In this document: positions 34,090 through 42,096 of the stretch, one piece after another
How the letters are laid out: the number at the start of each line of letters is the position of its first letter
Numbering within the stretch: the stretch's first letter is position 1
Origin: Nocardia asteroides
Lineage (GTDB): Bacteria; Actinomycetota; Actinomycetes; Mycobacteriales; Mycobacteriaceae
NCBI RefSeq assembly: GCF_021183625.1
Contig: NZ_CP089214.1
Span: 5,456,001-5,520,000, forward strand
Length of the DNA: 64,000 bases
Reading direction: 5' to 3'
Made by a program: the position numbers and the translations under genes
Notes under the pieces: model-generated
The model's input: only the letters and a program-made list of their open reading frames with translations
Told to the model about the DNA's origin: nothing
Database searches by the model: none

Positions 34090-35061
34090 TCAAGCCGGAT
34101 CGGCGGGGATCCGCACCTCGTTCGCTGTCTTGTCCGAACGGAGCCCCCGCCAGCTCGGATGCCGGAGCCCGGAGGAGCTCGCCTCGCGGAATTCGATGTC
34201 GCCGACGAGGACGGGCTGGACCCAGTGCACGCCGGGGACCGCCGCGGGGGCCGGAATACGGTCGAGCGGGACCGAATCGCGGGCGAGGTCGTCGAGGCGC
34301 CCCTGCAGCGCCCGCCGCACCGCGGCGGTGAACCCGGTCCCCACATTGCCGATGTGCACCAGCCGCCCGCTGTCGTCGTGCGCCGCCAGCACCAGGGAAC
34401 CGAAGGTCCCGGTGAACCGCCCGCTCCCCGGCAACCATCCGGCGACGATCGCCTCGGTACTGCGGCGCAGCGGCGTCTTGATCCAGGCGGGCGAGCGCCG
34501 CCCCGGCTGATACGTCGAGTCGAGCCGCTTGCACACGATGCCTTCGAGGTGGTGCTGCGCCGCCACCTCGAGCAGCGCGGCCGGCCGCACCCCGGTCCAG
34601 AACGGTGGCACCGGCACCAGTTCCCCGGCCAGCTCGAGCGCGGCCAGATCGTCCCTGCGCCGGGTGTACGGCCGGTCGAGCAGCGATTCCCCGTCGAGTT
34701 CGAGCACGTCGAAGACGATGAACTCGACGGGGTAGGCGGCGAGCAGCCCCGGCGTCGGCGTGACCACGTGCATCCGATGCTGCAACCGCCCGAACGACGG
34801 CGCCCCGGTCGCCGGATCGGGCGCGACGATCTCCCCGTCGATCACCAGCGGAACGTTCGGAGCCAGGGCGGCGAGCGCCTCCCCGAGTTCGGGGTACGAG
34901 CGCGAGATATCCCTGGCATTCCTGCTGGTGAACCGGCAGTTCCCCGCCTCGATCCGGACGATGGCGCGGACCCCGTCCCACTTCATCTCGACCGCCCAGC
35001 GCGCGGCGTCGTCCGGTGGCCGTCCGGAGACGGCCAACATCGGCGCCGGGTTCGCCACCAC
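34090..35061 (-). CDS. ATP-dependent DNA ligase, LigC/LigD-ligase type
   Basis: A 323-residue covalent nucleotidyltransferase plus OB-fold domain. Adenylated Lys27 is in EMKWDGVRAI (motif I). FTSRNARDIS is motif Ia, VIDGEIVAPD is motif III, EGIVCKRLDS is motif IV and PAWIKTPLR is motif V. Its size fits the LigC group, which acts in a Ku-independent or back-up end-joining/base-excision route. GTG at 35061 lies 6 bases after TATGCT, so it may be leaderless. It faces comEA. The matching polymerase is about 14 kb upstream. Confidence 0.93.
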   Translation of the reverse strand: MVANPAPMLAVSGRPPDDAARWAVEMKWDGVRAIVRIEAGNCRFTSRNARDISRSYPELGEALAALAPNVPLVIDGEIVAPDPATGAPSFGRLQHRMHVVTPTPGLLAAYPVEFIVFDVLELDGESLLDRPYTRRRDDLAALELAGELVPVPPFWTGVRPAALLEVAAQHHLEGIVCKRLDSTYQPGRRSPAWIKTPLRRSTEAIVAGWLPGSGRFTGTFGSLVLAAHDDSGRLVHIGNVGTGFTAAVRRALQGRLDDLARDSVPLDRIPAPAAVPGVHWVQPVLVGDIEFREASSSGLRHPSWRGLRSDKTANEVRIPADPA

Positions 35062-35067
35062 GGGTTC

Positions 35068-35073
35068 AGCATA
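35068..35073 (-). promoter_or_regulatory. -10 element of the ATP-dependent ligase gene, leaderless
   Basis: Minus-strand TATGCT, then 6 bases, then GTG at 35061 (a second in-frame GTG follows at 35058). Confidence 0.5.
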
Positions 35074-35189
35074 CTTCTGGCAAACGTCAGGATCGAGGGC
35101 TCGCTCCCCGAGTTGTCCCCAACACCGCCGCTATCCACAGGGCAGTAGAAGGCCCAGTTCACCGCCGCGGGGCGGGCGGCGCCCAGACC

Positions 35190-35195
35190 TAGCGT
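35190..35195 (+). promoter_or_regulatory. -10 element of comEA, leaderless
   Basis: TAGCGT, then 7 bases, then ATG at 35203. There is no Shine-Dalgarno. Confidence 0.55.
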
Positions 35196-35202
35196 CGGCC
35201 CC

Positions 35203-36336
35203 ATGTCACGACACGAGGAGCACGACCGCATCCGCCGACGCCTGAACGTCCTCACCCCCACCGCCGACGGGCCGTCCGCCGACGGCCCCCTCCGGGTCCC
35301 GCTGCCGATGAACGCACTCGACCCGGCGGGGGAGCGGCCCGCGGTCACCGATCCCCGCTGGTCCGACAAGACCGAGCAACTCGACGCCAGGCGTCGGCTC
35401 GGCCGCTGGCGCGAGACCGATCCATGGCCCGCCGACCGTGACACCGAGCCGGAAGACGACGAGCCGGAACAGCCTCGCGGCAGTCGCCGCACCCGCGGCG
35501 GCGAACCCCGGCCCGACGGGGGCGAACCCCGCACCCGCTGGGGTGAGCCCCGCGCCGGCAGCACCGACCCCGATGATCCCGACGCCATCGGCGAGCCCGA
35601 CTGGCTGCACGCCCAAGCGGGCCCGCTGCGCTGGTACGAACGCCTGCTGCCCGCCCGCTTCGCCGCGGCGCGCATCGGTGTCACCCGCCGCGCGGCAGCG
35701 GCACTCGCCCTGATCGGCCTGGTGGCCGTCGTGATCTCCGGCTACGCCGTGTGGCGCGAACGCCCGGTGATCAGCCAGGCGGCACCGGTACCGGCCGTCC
35801 GCATGGCCGCGGCAGCGCCGAGCAGCCGGGGCCCGGAGCCTGCTCGCAGCGACGTCGCCCCCGCCCACGAGAGCCAGGGCGAGCTGGTGGTGAGCGTCGT
35901 CGGTCTGGTGCACCGCGGCGGCCTGCTGCGGCTCGCCCCCGGCGCCAGGATCGCCGACGCGCTCGACGCGGCGGGCGGTACGCTCCCCGGCGCCGACCTG
36001 CAGGGGCTCAACCTCGCCCAGAAGGTCTCGGACGGCGACCAGATCCTGGTCGGCGCCGCGGACCCCACCGCCCCGCCACGCGCCAGCGGCACCGCGAGCA
36101 CCGGTAGCGCGGCGAGTGCCTCCGGCTCCAGCCCCGCAGCCAAGGGGAAGGTGGATCTCAACACCGCCACCGAGGCGGAGCTGGACGCCCTGCCCGGAGT
36201 CGGCCCGGTCACCGCCCGCGCCATCGTGGCCTGGCGGAGCAGCAACGGCCGGTTCAGCGATCTCGAGCAGCTCGGAGATGTCGAGGGCATCGGCCCTGCC
36301 CGCCTCGCCAAGCTCCGCGAGCTGGTGACGCTGTGA
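35203..36336 (+). CDS. comEA: ComEA-like helix-hairpin-helix DNA-binding protein
   Basis: A 377-residue membrane-anchored DNA receptor. The cytoplasmic N-terminus (about 160 residues) is charged and disordered. One transmembrane segment lies near 163-185 (ALALIGLVAVVISGYAVW). An SLBB-like domain follows (LVVSVVGLVHRGGLLRL). The C-terminal 65 residues hold the HhH pair VDLNTATEAELDALPGVGP and VEGIGPARLAKL, which bind DNA. The stop overlaps the comEC GTG (GTGA). Natural competence is not generally known in these bacteria, so the role may be DNA uptake or repair. Confidence 0.93.
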   Translation: MSRHEEHDRIRRRLNVLTPTADGPSADGPLRVPLPMNALDPAGERPAVTDPRWSDKTEQLDARRRLGRWRETDPWPADRDTEPEDDEPEQPRGSRRTRGGEPRPDGGEPRTRWGEPRAGSTDPDDPDAIGEPDWLHAQAGPLRWYERLLPARFAAARIGVTRRAAAALALIGLVAVVISGYAVWRERPVISQAAPVPAVRMAAAAPSSRGPEPARSDVAPAHESQGELVVSVVGLVHRGGLLRLAPGARIADALDAAGGTLPGADLQGLNLAQKVSDGDQILVGAADPTAPPRASGTASTGSAASASGSSPAAKGKVDLNTATEAELDALPGVGPVTARAIVAWRSSNGRFSDLEQLGDVEGIGPARLAKLRELVTL

Positions 36337-37945
36337 GCGGGCAGCGGCCGCCGGGAGACCCGGTGACCACGCTCTCCGGCTACTGGCCGATCGTCCGCCC
36401 GGACGAGCCGCCCGCACCGGAGCCGCGCGCACTGGACGCCCGCCTTGTCCCGGCGGCCGTGCTCTGCTGGCTGGCGACCATCGTGGCCATCACCGCGGGC
36501 TGGGTCGCCGGTCTCGTCCTCGCGGCACTGCTGGTCGGCACCGCCTGCGGGCTCTGGATCTGGCTGCTGCGCGGCGGTGTGCGGCGCTCCGACCGGTGGC
36601 GGGTGCTGGTGTGGGGAATGGTGGCCGCGCTGCTGCTCGGCACCGGCTTCGCGACCGCCGCCGCCTGGCGGGAGCAGAGGGTGGCCGCCCATCCGCTGCG
36701 TGCCCTCCCGGACCGGGCGTCGGTGCAGATCTACGCGGTGCCGACGGACGACCCGAAACCGGTGCGCGGCAGATCCTTCGGCGATCAGCGGCGCTGGGTG
36801 GTCCGCGCCGACCTGGTCGAGTACCGGCACGCCGGACAGCGGGTGCGGGCGGGCGGGGCCGTCACCATTCTGGCCGGCGGCGACGAATGGGGCCGGATCA
36901 CCCCGGCGCGCTGCTCCGCTTCCAGGCCCGGCCGATGCTGCCGCAGACGAGCGACCTCACCGTCGCGGTCCTCCGCGCGAACGCCCCACCCGTGGAGCTG
37001 GAACGACCACCCTGGTGGCAGCGCGCGGCCATGCCGGTCCGCGGCTCGCTCACCGAAGCCGCCCGGCGGGTGCTCGGCCGCGATGCCGCTGATGTGCTTC
37101 CCGCGCTGGTGCTCGGCGACACCTCCGGGCTCACCGACGAGGTGCGCGACGATTTCGCCACCGCCGGGCTACAACACCTCTGCGTGGTGAGCGGCGCCAA
37201 CATCACGATCGTGCTGACCGCGGTGCTCGCGCTCTGCCGAGCTCTTACCCTTCCGCCCGCCGCCTGCGCCGCCACCGCTGCACTGGCACTGCTGCTCTTC
37301 GTGGTGATCGCCCGGCCCGACCCGAGCGTCCTGCGCGCTGCCGCTATGGGCTCGGTGACGGTGCTCGCACTGCTGACCGGGCGGCGCGGGCAGGCGCTCC
37401 CCGCCCTGTGCGGCGCGGTGATCCTGCTGCTCGCGGTCTGGCCCGCGCTGGCGGTGAGCATCGGCTTCGCGCTCTCCGTCCTCGCCACCGCCGCCCTCGT
37501 CCTCATCGCCCCCGGCTGGGCCGCCGCACTTCGCGGACGCGGCTGGCGGCGGGCGCCCGCCGAGATCGTGGCCGTCTCGGCCGCTGCCTTCGCCGTCACC
37601 GCGCCGCTGGTGGTCGCCGTCACCGGCAAGTTGAGCCTGGTAGCGGTACTCGCGAATGTGCTCGTAGCGCCGGTGATCGCCGCCATCACCGTGCTCGGCG
37701 CGCTCGCCGCCACCATCGCCTGGGCCTGGGCGCTCCCCGCCGAGCTGCTGCTCCGTCCCGCCGCCATCCCGCTCTGGTGGCTGCTCGAGGTCGCCGAGCA
37801 CACAGCCCGGCTACCCGGCGCCACCGTCACCGTCCCCGGCGGCGCCCTTGCCGGAACCCTCGCGGCCGCGGCGCTTCTCGGCACCGCGCTCGGGCTCCGT
37901 GTCCGCGCTGCGCGCCGGAGAATCCGAGCCGAAACGGGACCGTGA
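36333..37945 (+). pseudogene. comEC: ComEC/Rec2 family DNA channel protein, frameshifted
   Basis: The gene reads in one frame from GTG 36333 to about 36902 (transmembrane helices, then VTILAGGDEWGRIT). It continues in the next frame from about 36905 (PGALLRFQARPMLPQTSDL) to 37945. Restoring one C in the CCCC run at 36901-36904 gives a continuous protein of about 537 residues. The second part has the competence domain with LVLGDTSGL and HLCVVSGANITIVL and many helices. No C-terminal metallo-beta-lactamase domain is present, which is also true of the roughly 514-residue mycobacterial homologue. Without correction, translation of the first frame stops at 37190. Sequencing error or true inactivation cannot be told apart here. 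Confidence 0.85.
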
Positions 37946-37966
37946 CCCCCTGTCACCGCCGAACCG

Positions 37967-37972
37967 TAGGAT
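37967..37972 (+). promoter_or_regulatory. -10 element of holA, leaderless
   Basis: TAGGAT, then 7 bases, then GTG at 37980. It lies only 22 bases past the comEC stop, so holA has its own start independent of the broken comEC. Confidence 0.6.
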
Positions 37973-37979
37973 CGACCGC

Positions 37980-38948
37980 GTGAGCGAGACCGCAGCGGTG
38001 CATCTGGTGCTCGGCGACGAGGAGTTGTTGATCGAGCGCGCGGTGGCGACGGTGACCACCGAGGTCAGGGCGACCGCGCCGGACCCGGAGGCGGTGCCGG
38101 TGGAGCGCCGCAGGGCCGGCGAGGCCACCACCGCCGAGCTCGCGGAGATGCTGAGCCCGTCGCTGTTCGCCGAGGACCGGCTGATCATCCTGGAATCCGC
38201 CGCCGAGGCGGGCAAGGAGGCGGCCGCGCTCATCGCCGCGGCCGCCGCCGACCCGCCGGACGGCGTGGTGCTCGTGATCCTGCACTCCGGTGGCGGCCGC
38301 GCCAAGGCGCTCGCCACCACCCTGCAGAAGGGCGGGGCGCGGCTGCACTACTGCGCCAAGCTCACCAAGCAGGCCGAGCGGGTCGACTTCGTGCGCGGCG
38401 AGTTCCGGGCGGCGGGAGTCAGGGCGGGCGGCGAGGTGGTGCAGGAACTCCTCGATGCCGTCGGCTCCGACCTCCGCGAACTGGCCGCCGCCTGCTCCCA
38501 GCTCGCCGCCGACACCGGCGGCAAGGTGGACGTGGCCGCGGTGCGCCGCTACTACTCCGGCCGCGCCGAGGTCAGCGGCTTCGACGTGGCCGAGCTCGCC
38601 GTGGTCGGCAACCGGGCCGCCGCCATGGAGGCGCTGCGCTGGGCCGACGACCGCGGCGTTCCGCACGTGCTGCTCGCCGACGCGCTCGCCGACTCGGTGC
38701 ACACCATCGCCAGGGTCGGCTCGGCAGGCCGCGGCGACCCGATGCAGCTCGCGCAGCAGCTCGGCATGCCGCCGTGGAAGGTGAAGAAGGCCAAGGCGCA
38801 GGCCAGGGGCTGGAGCCTGGAGAAGATCGGCACCGCCATGCGGGTCGTCGCCACCCTGAACGCCGATGTCAAAGGCGGCGCCGCCGACTCCGGCTACGCC
38901 CTGGAACAGGCGCTCGGCCGCATCTGCGACCTGCACGGCGGCAGCTGA
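37980..38948 (+). CDS. holA: DNA polymerase III subunit delta
   Basis: A 322-residue clamp-loader subunit that opens the beta sliding clamp. The N-terminal AAA-like fold (VHLVLGDEELLIERAVATV) has no Walker A, as is normal for delta. The middle contains LKLTKQAERVDFV-like and FDVAELAVVGNRAAAMEAL. The C-terminal collar contains GMPPWKVKKAKAQARGWS. GTG at 37980 is supported by the conserved LVLGDEELL and by the -10 box just upstream. It corresponds to Rv2413c. Confidence 0.95.
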   Translation: MSETAAVHLVLGDEELLIERAVATVTTEVRATAPDPEAVPVERRRAGEATTAELAEMLSPSLFAEDRLIILESAAEAGKEAAALIAAAAADPPDGVVLVILHSGGGRAKALATTLQKGGARLHYCAKLTKQAERVDFVRGEFRAAGVRAGGEVVQELLDAVGSDLRELAAACSQLAADTGGKVDVAAVRRYYSGRAEVSGFDVAELAVVGNRAAAMEALRWADDRGVPHVLLADALADSVHTIARVGSAGRGDPMQLAQQLGMPPWKVKKAKAQARGWSLEKIGTAMRVVATLNADVKGGAADSGYALEQALGRICDLHGGS

Positions 38949-38952
38949 GTCG

Positions 38953-40032
38953 TCAGCCGACCGGCAACCGCTCCTCGACCTTCAGGTCGCCGAACGTCAC
39001 GGACTGCGTCATCGGCCGGCGCAGGAAGTCGTGCGGGAAACCGAGCTCGACCGCACTGGCCCGCTCCAGCCGGGCCGACTGCTCGGCGGAGAACTCCACA
39101 GCGAGGGCACCCAGATTGTCGGTGAGCTGGTCGAGCGTGCGGGCGCCGACGATCGGCGAGGTCACCCCCGGCTGCCGCAGCACCCAGGCCAGCGCCACCT
39201 GCGCGGGGGAGTATCCGGCCTCGCGGCCGATCGCACGCACTACCTCCGCGATACCGAGGGCGCGCTCGGTGAGCGAGCCCGCCGCCGCGGCCACATTGCG
39301 CCGGGTGCCCGCGGCGTCGGCCGAAATCTCGACATCCAGGTCGGCGCGGCTGTACTTGCCGGTCAGCACCCCGCTGGCCAGCGGCGACCACGGTATGACG
39401 CCGAGGCCGAGCTCCCGCGCCATGGGCACCAGCTCGCGCTCGACGGTCCGCTCGACCAGGTTGTACTCGATCTGCAGCGCGATCAGCGGCGCCCAGCCGC
39501 GCAGGTCGGCGATGGCCTGCATGCGGGACACCTGCCAGGCGGGCGCGTCCGAGATGCCGACGTAGAGGACCTTGCCGGAGCGAACGAGGTCGTCCATGCC
39601 GCGCAGGATCTCCTCCACCGGGGTGCGGTAGTCCCAGGCGTGCAGGTAGAGCAGGTCTAGGTAGTCGGTGTTCAGGTTGCGCAGGCTGGCCTCCACCGAG
39701 GTGACCATGCTCTTGCGCTGGTTGCCGCCGGAATTGGGGTCGCCGGGGCGGCGCAGCATCGTGTACTTGGTGGCGATCACCAGGCTGTCCCGGCGGTCGG
39801 CGGCGAACTCGCCGAGGAAGCGCTCCGAGGTGCCGTCGGTGTAGGCGCTCGCGGTGTCGATGAAGTTGCCGCCGCGGTCGACGTAGGTGTCGAAGATTTC
39901 GCGGGCCTCGGCGGCGTCGGCGCCCCAGCCCCAATCCGAGCCGAAGGTCATGGTGCCCAGCGACAGCGGTGAGACCCGCAGCCCCGAGCGGCCGAGCAGC
40001 CGGTAGTCGTCGAGGGCGCGCACGTCGGTCAT
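38953..40032 (-). CDS. Aldo/keto reductase
   Basis: A 359-residue NADPH-dependent AKR of the Kvbeta/YghZ-like group. The catalytic tetrad is visible: Asp and Tyr in NFIDTASAYTDG, Lys in VIATKYTML and His in LLYLHAWDY. The C-terminal cofactor loop is SPIVGARTLDQLTDNL. AAGGAG precedes ATG at 40032. It is divergent from a helix-turn-helix regulator over 119 bases, which suggests local control. The substrate (an aldehyde or ketone) is unknown. It is convergent with holA with a 4-base gap. Confidence 0.93.
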   Translation of the reverse strand: MTDVRALDDYRLLGRSGLRVSPLSLGTMTFGSDWGWGADAAEAREIFDTYVDRGGNFIDTASAYTDGTSERFLGEFAADRRDSLVIATKYTMLRRPGDPNSGGNQRKSMVTSVEASLRNLNTDYLDLLYLHAWDYRTPVEEILRGMDDLVRSGKVLYVGISDAPAWQVSRMQAIADLRGWAPLIALQIEYNLVERTVERELVPMARELGLGVIPWSPLASGVLTGKYSRADLDVEISADAAGTRRNVAAAAGSLTERALGIAEVVRAIGREAGYSPAQVALAWVLRQPGVTSPIVGARTLDQLTDNLGALAVEFSAEQSARLERASAVELGFPHDFLRRPMTQSVTFGDLKVEERLPVG

Positions 40033-40138
40033 GTCGAACTCCTTGCCGGGTCGAATGTCGTTGCGCCACCGAGTCTGCCGAGCCGGGAGCGCGCCGGTCA
40101 GGGAGACTTCTTCCTGGGAAGGCCGGTCCTACGCTCCG

Positions 40139-40144
40139 TACCAT
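40139..40144 (+). promoter_or_regulatory. -10 element of the HTH regulator, leaderless
   Basis: TACCAT, then 7 bases, then GTG at 40152 (an alternative GTG at 40149 would leave only 4). Confidence 0.45.
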
Positions 40145-40151
40145 CGGGGTG

Positions 40152-40982
40152 GTGACGAGCACGGTGGACACGACGCGGGAACTCGCCGCCTTCCTGCGCA
40201 CCCGGCGCGAGCGCCTCTCGCCGACCGCGGCGGGGCTGCCCGCGCGCGGGCAGCAGCGGCGGACGCCGGGGCTGCGGCGCGAAGAGGTCGCCGAGCTGGC
40301 CGGAGTGAGCACCGACTATGTGGTGCGGCTGGAGCAGGGGCGTGGGCTGCGGCCGTCGGTCGAGGTGCTCGACGCCCTCGCCCGGGCGCTGCGGCTCACC
40401 GACGCCGAGCGGATCTACCTGTTCGACCTGGCGCAGCAGCGGCCGTCGAGCAGTGCGCAGCCGGAGCGCGAGGTGCCCGCGCCGGCGCTGACCAAGCTCA
40501 TCCGGGTGTTCTCGCCGCTGCCCGCCATGCTGGTGAACCATCGCTGCGACATCCTGGCCTGGAATCCCGAGATGGCCGCGCTGCTGCTCGACTTCGCCGC
40601 GGTGCCGGAGCGGCGGCGGAACGCGCTGTGGCTCTGCCTCCTGCACCCGGAGTTGCGGGATCGCTACGGCGATCGGGAGCGGATCATCCAGGACGGTATC
40701 GCCGACCTCCGCGCCGCCTGGGCCGCGCACCCGGACGACCCTGCCCTGGCTGCGATGATCGCGGAGCTCACCGAGACCAGCCCGGAGTTCGCCCGCAACT
40801 GGGACCGGCGCGACGTCCTGGTCCGCGGCCGCGGCCGGAAGCCGCTGCACCATCCGGTGGCGGGCGATCTGGTGGTGGAGTTCGAAGTGCTGCTCTCGCA
40901 GCAGGACCCGGACCAGCGGATCATCGTCTACCACGCCGCCGACGCCGCCTCGGAGGCCGCGCTCGCCCGCCTCACCTCGTAG
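40152..40982 (+). CDS. XRE-type helix-turn-helix regulator with MmyB-like ligand domain
   Basis: A 276-residue regulator. The N-terminal HTH contains LRREEVAELAGVSTDYVVRLEQGRG, the hallmark of the actinobacterial MmyB-like group. The C-terminal two thirds form the MmyB-like domain (VNHRCDILAWNPEMAALLLDF, RIIQDGIADLRAAWA), which binds hydrophobic ligands in studied members. It faces the aldo/keto reductase gene, its most likely target. The last five codons (Ala-Arg-Leu-Thr-Ser) and stop lie in the first unit of a 68-bp tandem repeat. Confidence 0.9.
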   Translation: MTSTVDTTRELAAFLRTRRERLSPTAAGLPARGQQRRTPGLRREEVAELAGVSTDYVVRLEQGRGLRPSVEVLDALARALRLTDAERIYLFDLAQQRPSSSAQPEREVPAPALTKLIRVFSPLPAMLVNHRCDILAWNPEMAALLLDFAAVPERRRNALWLCLLHPELRDRYGDRERIIQDGIADLRAAWAAHPDDPALAAMIAELTETSPEFARNWDRRDVLVRGRGRKPLHHPVAGDLVVEFEVLLSQQDPDQRIIVYHAADAASEAALARLTS

Positions 40983-41164
40983 CTGCGGCACCAGCACTCA
41001 CGACCCGCCCACAGCGGAACGGCCGGTCGCTCGCCCGCCTCACCTCGTAGCCGCGGCACCGGCGTTCACGACCCGCCGACAGCGGAACGGCCAGTCGCTC
41101 GCCCGCCTCGCCTCGTAGCTGCGGCACCGGCGTTCACGACTCACCGACAGCGGAACGGCCGGTC
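40961..41164 (+). repeat. Three 68-bp tandem repeats over the end of the HTH gene
   Basis: Units begin at 40961, 41029 and 41097 with GCTCGCCCGCCTC (A/G)CCTCGT and end in CAGCGGAACGGCC(G/A)GTCG. They differ at only a few bases. The first contains the final codons and stop of the regulator, so the gene end has been copied twice into the downstream gap. The middle of each unit (GCGGCACC...CACGAC) has no strong inverted repeat. Confidence 0.88.
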
Positions 41165-41204
41165 GATCGCCCTCGCGATCTCCCGGCCGCGCCGAAGGAC
41201 GAAC

Positions 41205-41453
41205 TCACTCCCCGGACGTGAGGACCAACCCCTCCTCCTCCACGTCCGACTCCTCGAACCGCCCGTCCCACTCCTCGTACGACGGCACGTCCTCGTCCCG
41301 GGTGACGATCCACTCCAGCGCGTAGCCACCCTCGTCGTCGGGCACCATCACATTTTCGATCTTGATGCCGATGCCGAGCACCTCGGCGGCCCGGATCACC
41401 TCCGGGAGATCCTCGGCTCGGACCACGGTCTGATTCGCGTACACGGTCACCAT
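41205..41453 (-). CDS. Small acidic hypothetical protein
   Basis: An 82-residue acidic protein (C-terminus ESDVEEEGLVLTSGE). I recognise no family. The start MVTVYANQTVVRAEDLPEVI is predicted to fold as alternating strands and helices, and the middle GIKIENVMVPDDEGGYALEW looks beta-rich. ATG at 41453 is supported by TACGAT ending 7 bases upstream. The frame stays open to 41552, but that part is Arg/Cys-rich and unconvincing. It lies between the 68-bp repeats and the rpsT terminator, with no operon partner. Confidence 0.65.
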   Translation of the reverse strand: MVTVYANQTVVRAEDLPEVIRAAEVLGIGIKIENVMVPDDEGGYALEWIVTRDEDVPSYEEWDGRFEESDVEEEGLVLTSGE

Positions 41454-41460
41454 GTGCGGA

Positions 41461-41466
41461 ATCGTA
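41461..41466 (-). promoter_or_regulatory. -10 element of the 82-residue protein gene, leaderless
   Basis: Minus-strand TACGAT, then 7 bases, then ATG at 41453. Confidence 0.5.
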
Positions 41467-41547
41467 GCCAGCGCGACGGACACCGCGCCGAACCCCGCGC
41501 GGGCGATCCACCGGCAGCAGCACCGCCGCCGAACCGCCGGTGGGGAC

Positions 41548-41583
41548 GACAAAAGCCGCCGTGGTCATCGAGGCCACGGCGGC
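41548..41583 (-). terminator. Intrinsic terminator of rpsT
   Basis: Minus-strand arms GCCGCCGTGG and CCACGGCGGC (41555-41564, 41574-41583) form a perfect 10-bp stem with a 9-base loop. They are followed by TTTTGTC and lie 36 bases past the rpsT stop. Confidence 0.88.
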
Positions 41584-41618
41584 GACGTACGGTGAGCGCT
41601 GCGGCAGCGCCCGGACGA

Positions 41619-41879
41619 TCAGATCTTGTTGAAGGCCAGCGCCAGCGCGGACTTCTTGTTCGCCGCCTGGTTGGCGTGGATGACACCCTTGGAAGCAGCC
41701 TTGTCCAGCTTGCGGCTGGCGAAGCGCAGGCGCTCGGCCGCCACATCCTTCTCGCCGGAGTCGGCGGCCTCCCGGAAGCTGCGGATCGCGGTGCGGAGCG
41801 CCGACTTCACCGACTGGTTGCGCAGCCGCGCCGCCTCGTTGGTGCGAATCCGCTTCAGCTGGGACTTGATATTGGCCAC
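41619..41879 (-). CDS. rpsT: 30S ribosomal protein S20
   Basis: An 86-residue S20, a helical bundle bound to 16S rRNA. VANIKSQLKRIRTNEAARLR and the C-terminal IHANQAANKKSALALAFNKI are diagnostic. GTG at 41879 has AGAGGAT at the right distance; the in-frame ATG at 41933 would add 18 non-conserved residues. A TAACCT element at 41990-41995 (minus strand) may be the promoter, giving about 105 bases of leader. It has its own terminator. Confidence 0.97.
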   Translation of the reverse strand: MANIKSQLKRIRTNEAARLRNQSVKSALRTAIRSFREAADSGEKDVAAERLRFASRKLDKAASKGVIHANQAANKKSALALAFNKI

Positions 41880-42096
41880 GCCGGTATCCTCTGGTTCCTG
41901 TCGGTTAGGTGTGCTTCGGAAGCTCTTGCGCATGCGGTGGTCGCACCGGAAGCGGTGCGGACCAGCAGGTAACGCTGCGCCGAAGGTCGAGGTTACCAGC
42001 AGCCCGCGCGCGGACGAAATCGCGGTCCCCTCCTTCGTAGCGCGAAATTAACCTGCGTCTCACGAGAACCGGACACGGGCATTGCAATCTCGGAAG

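Noticed and set aside
40961..41164. Attachment site or CRISPR from the 68-bp repeats
   Set aside because: There is no integrase, tRNA or spacers; the units are plain tandem copies of a gene end.
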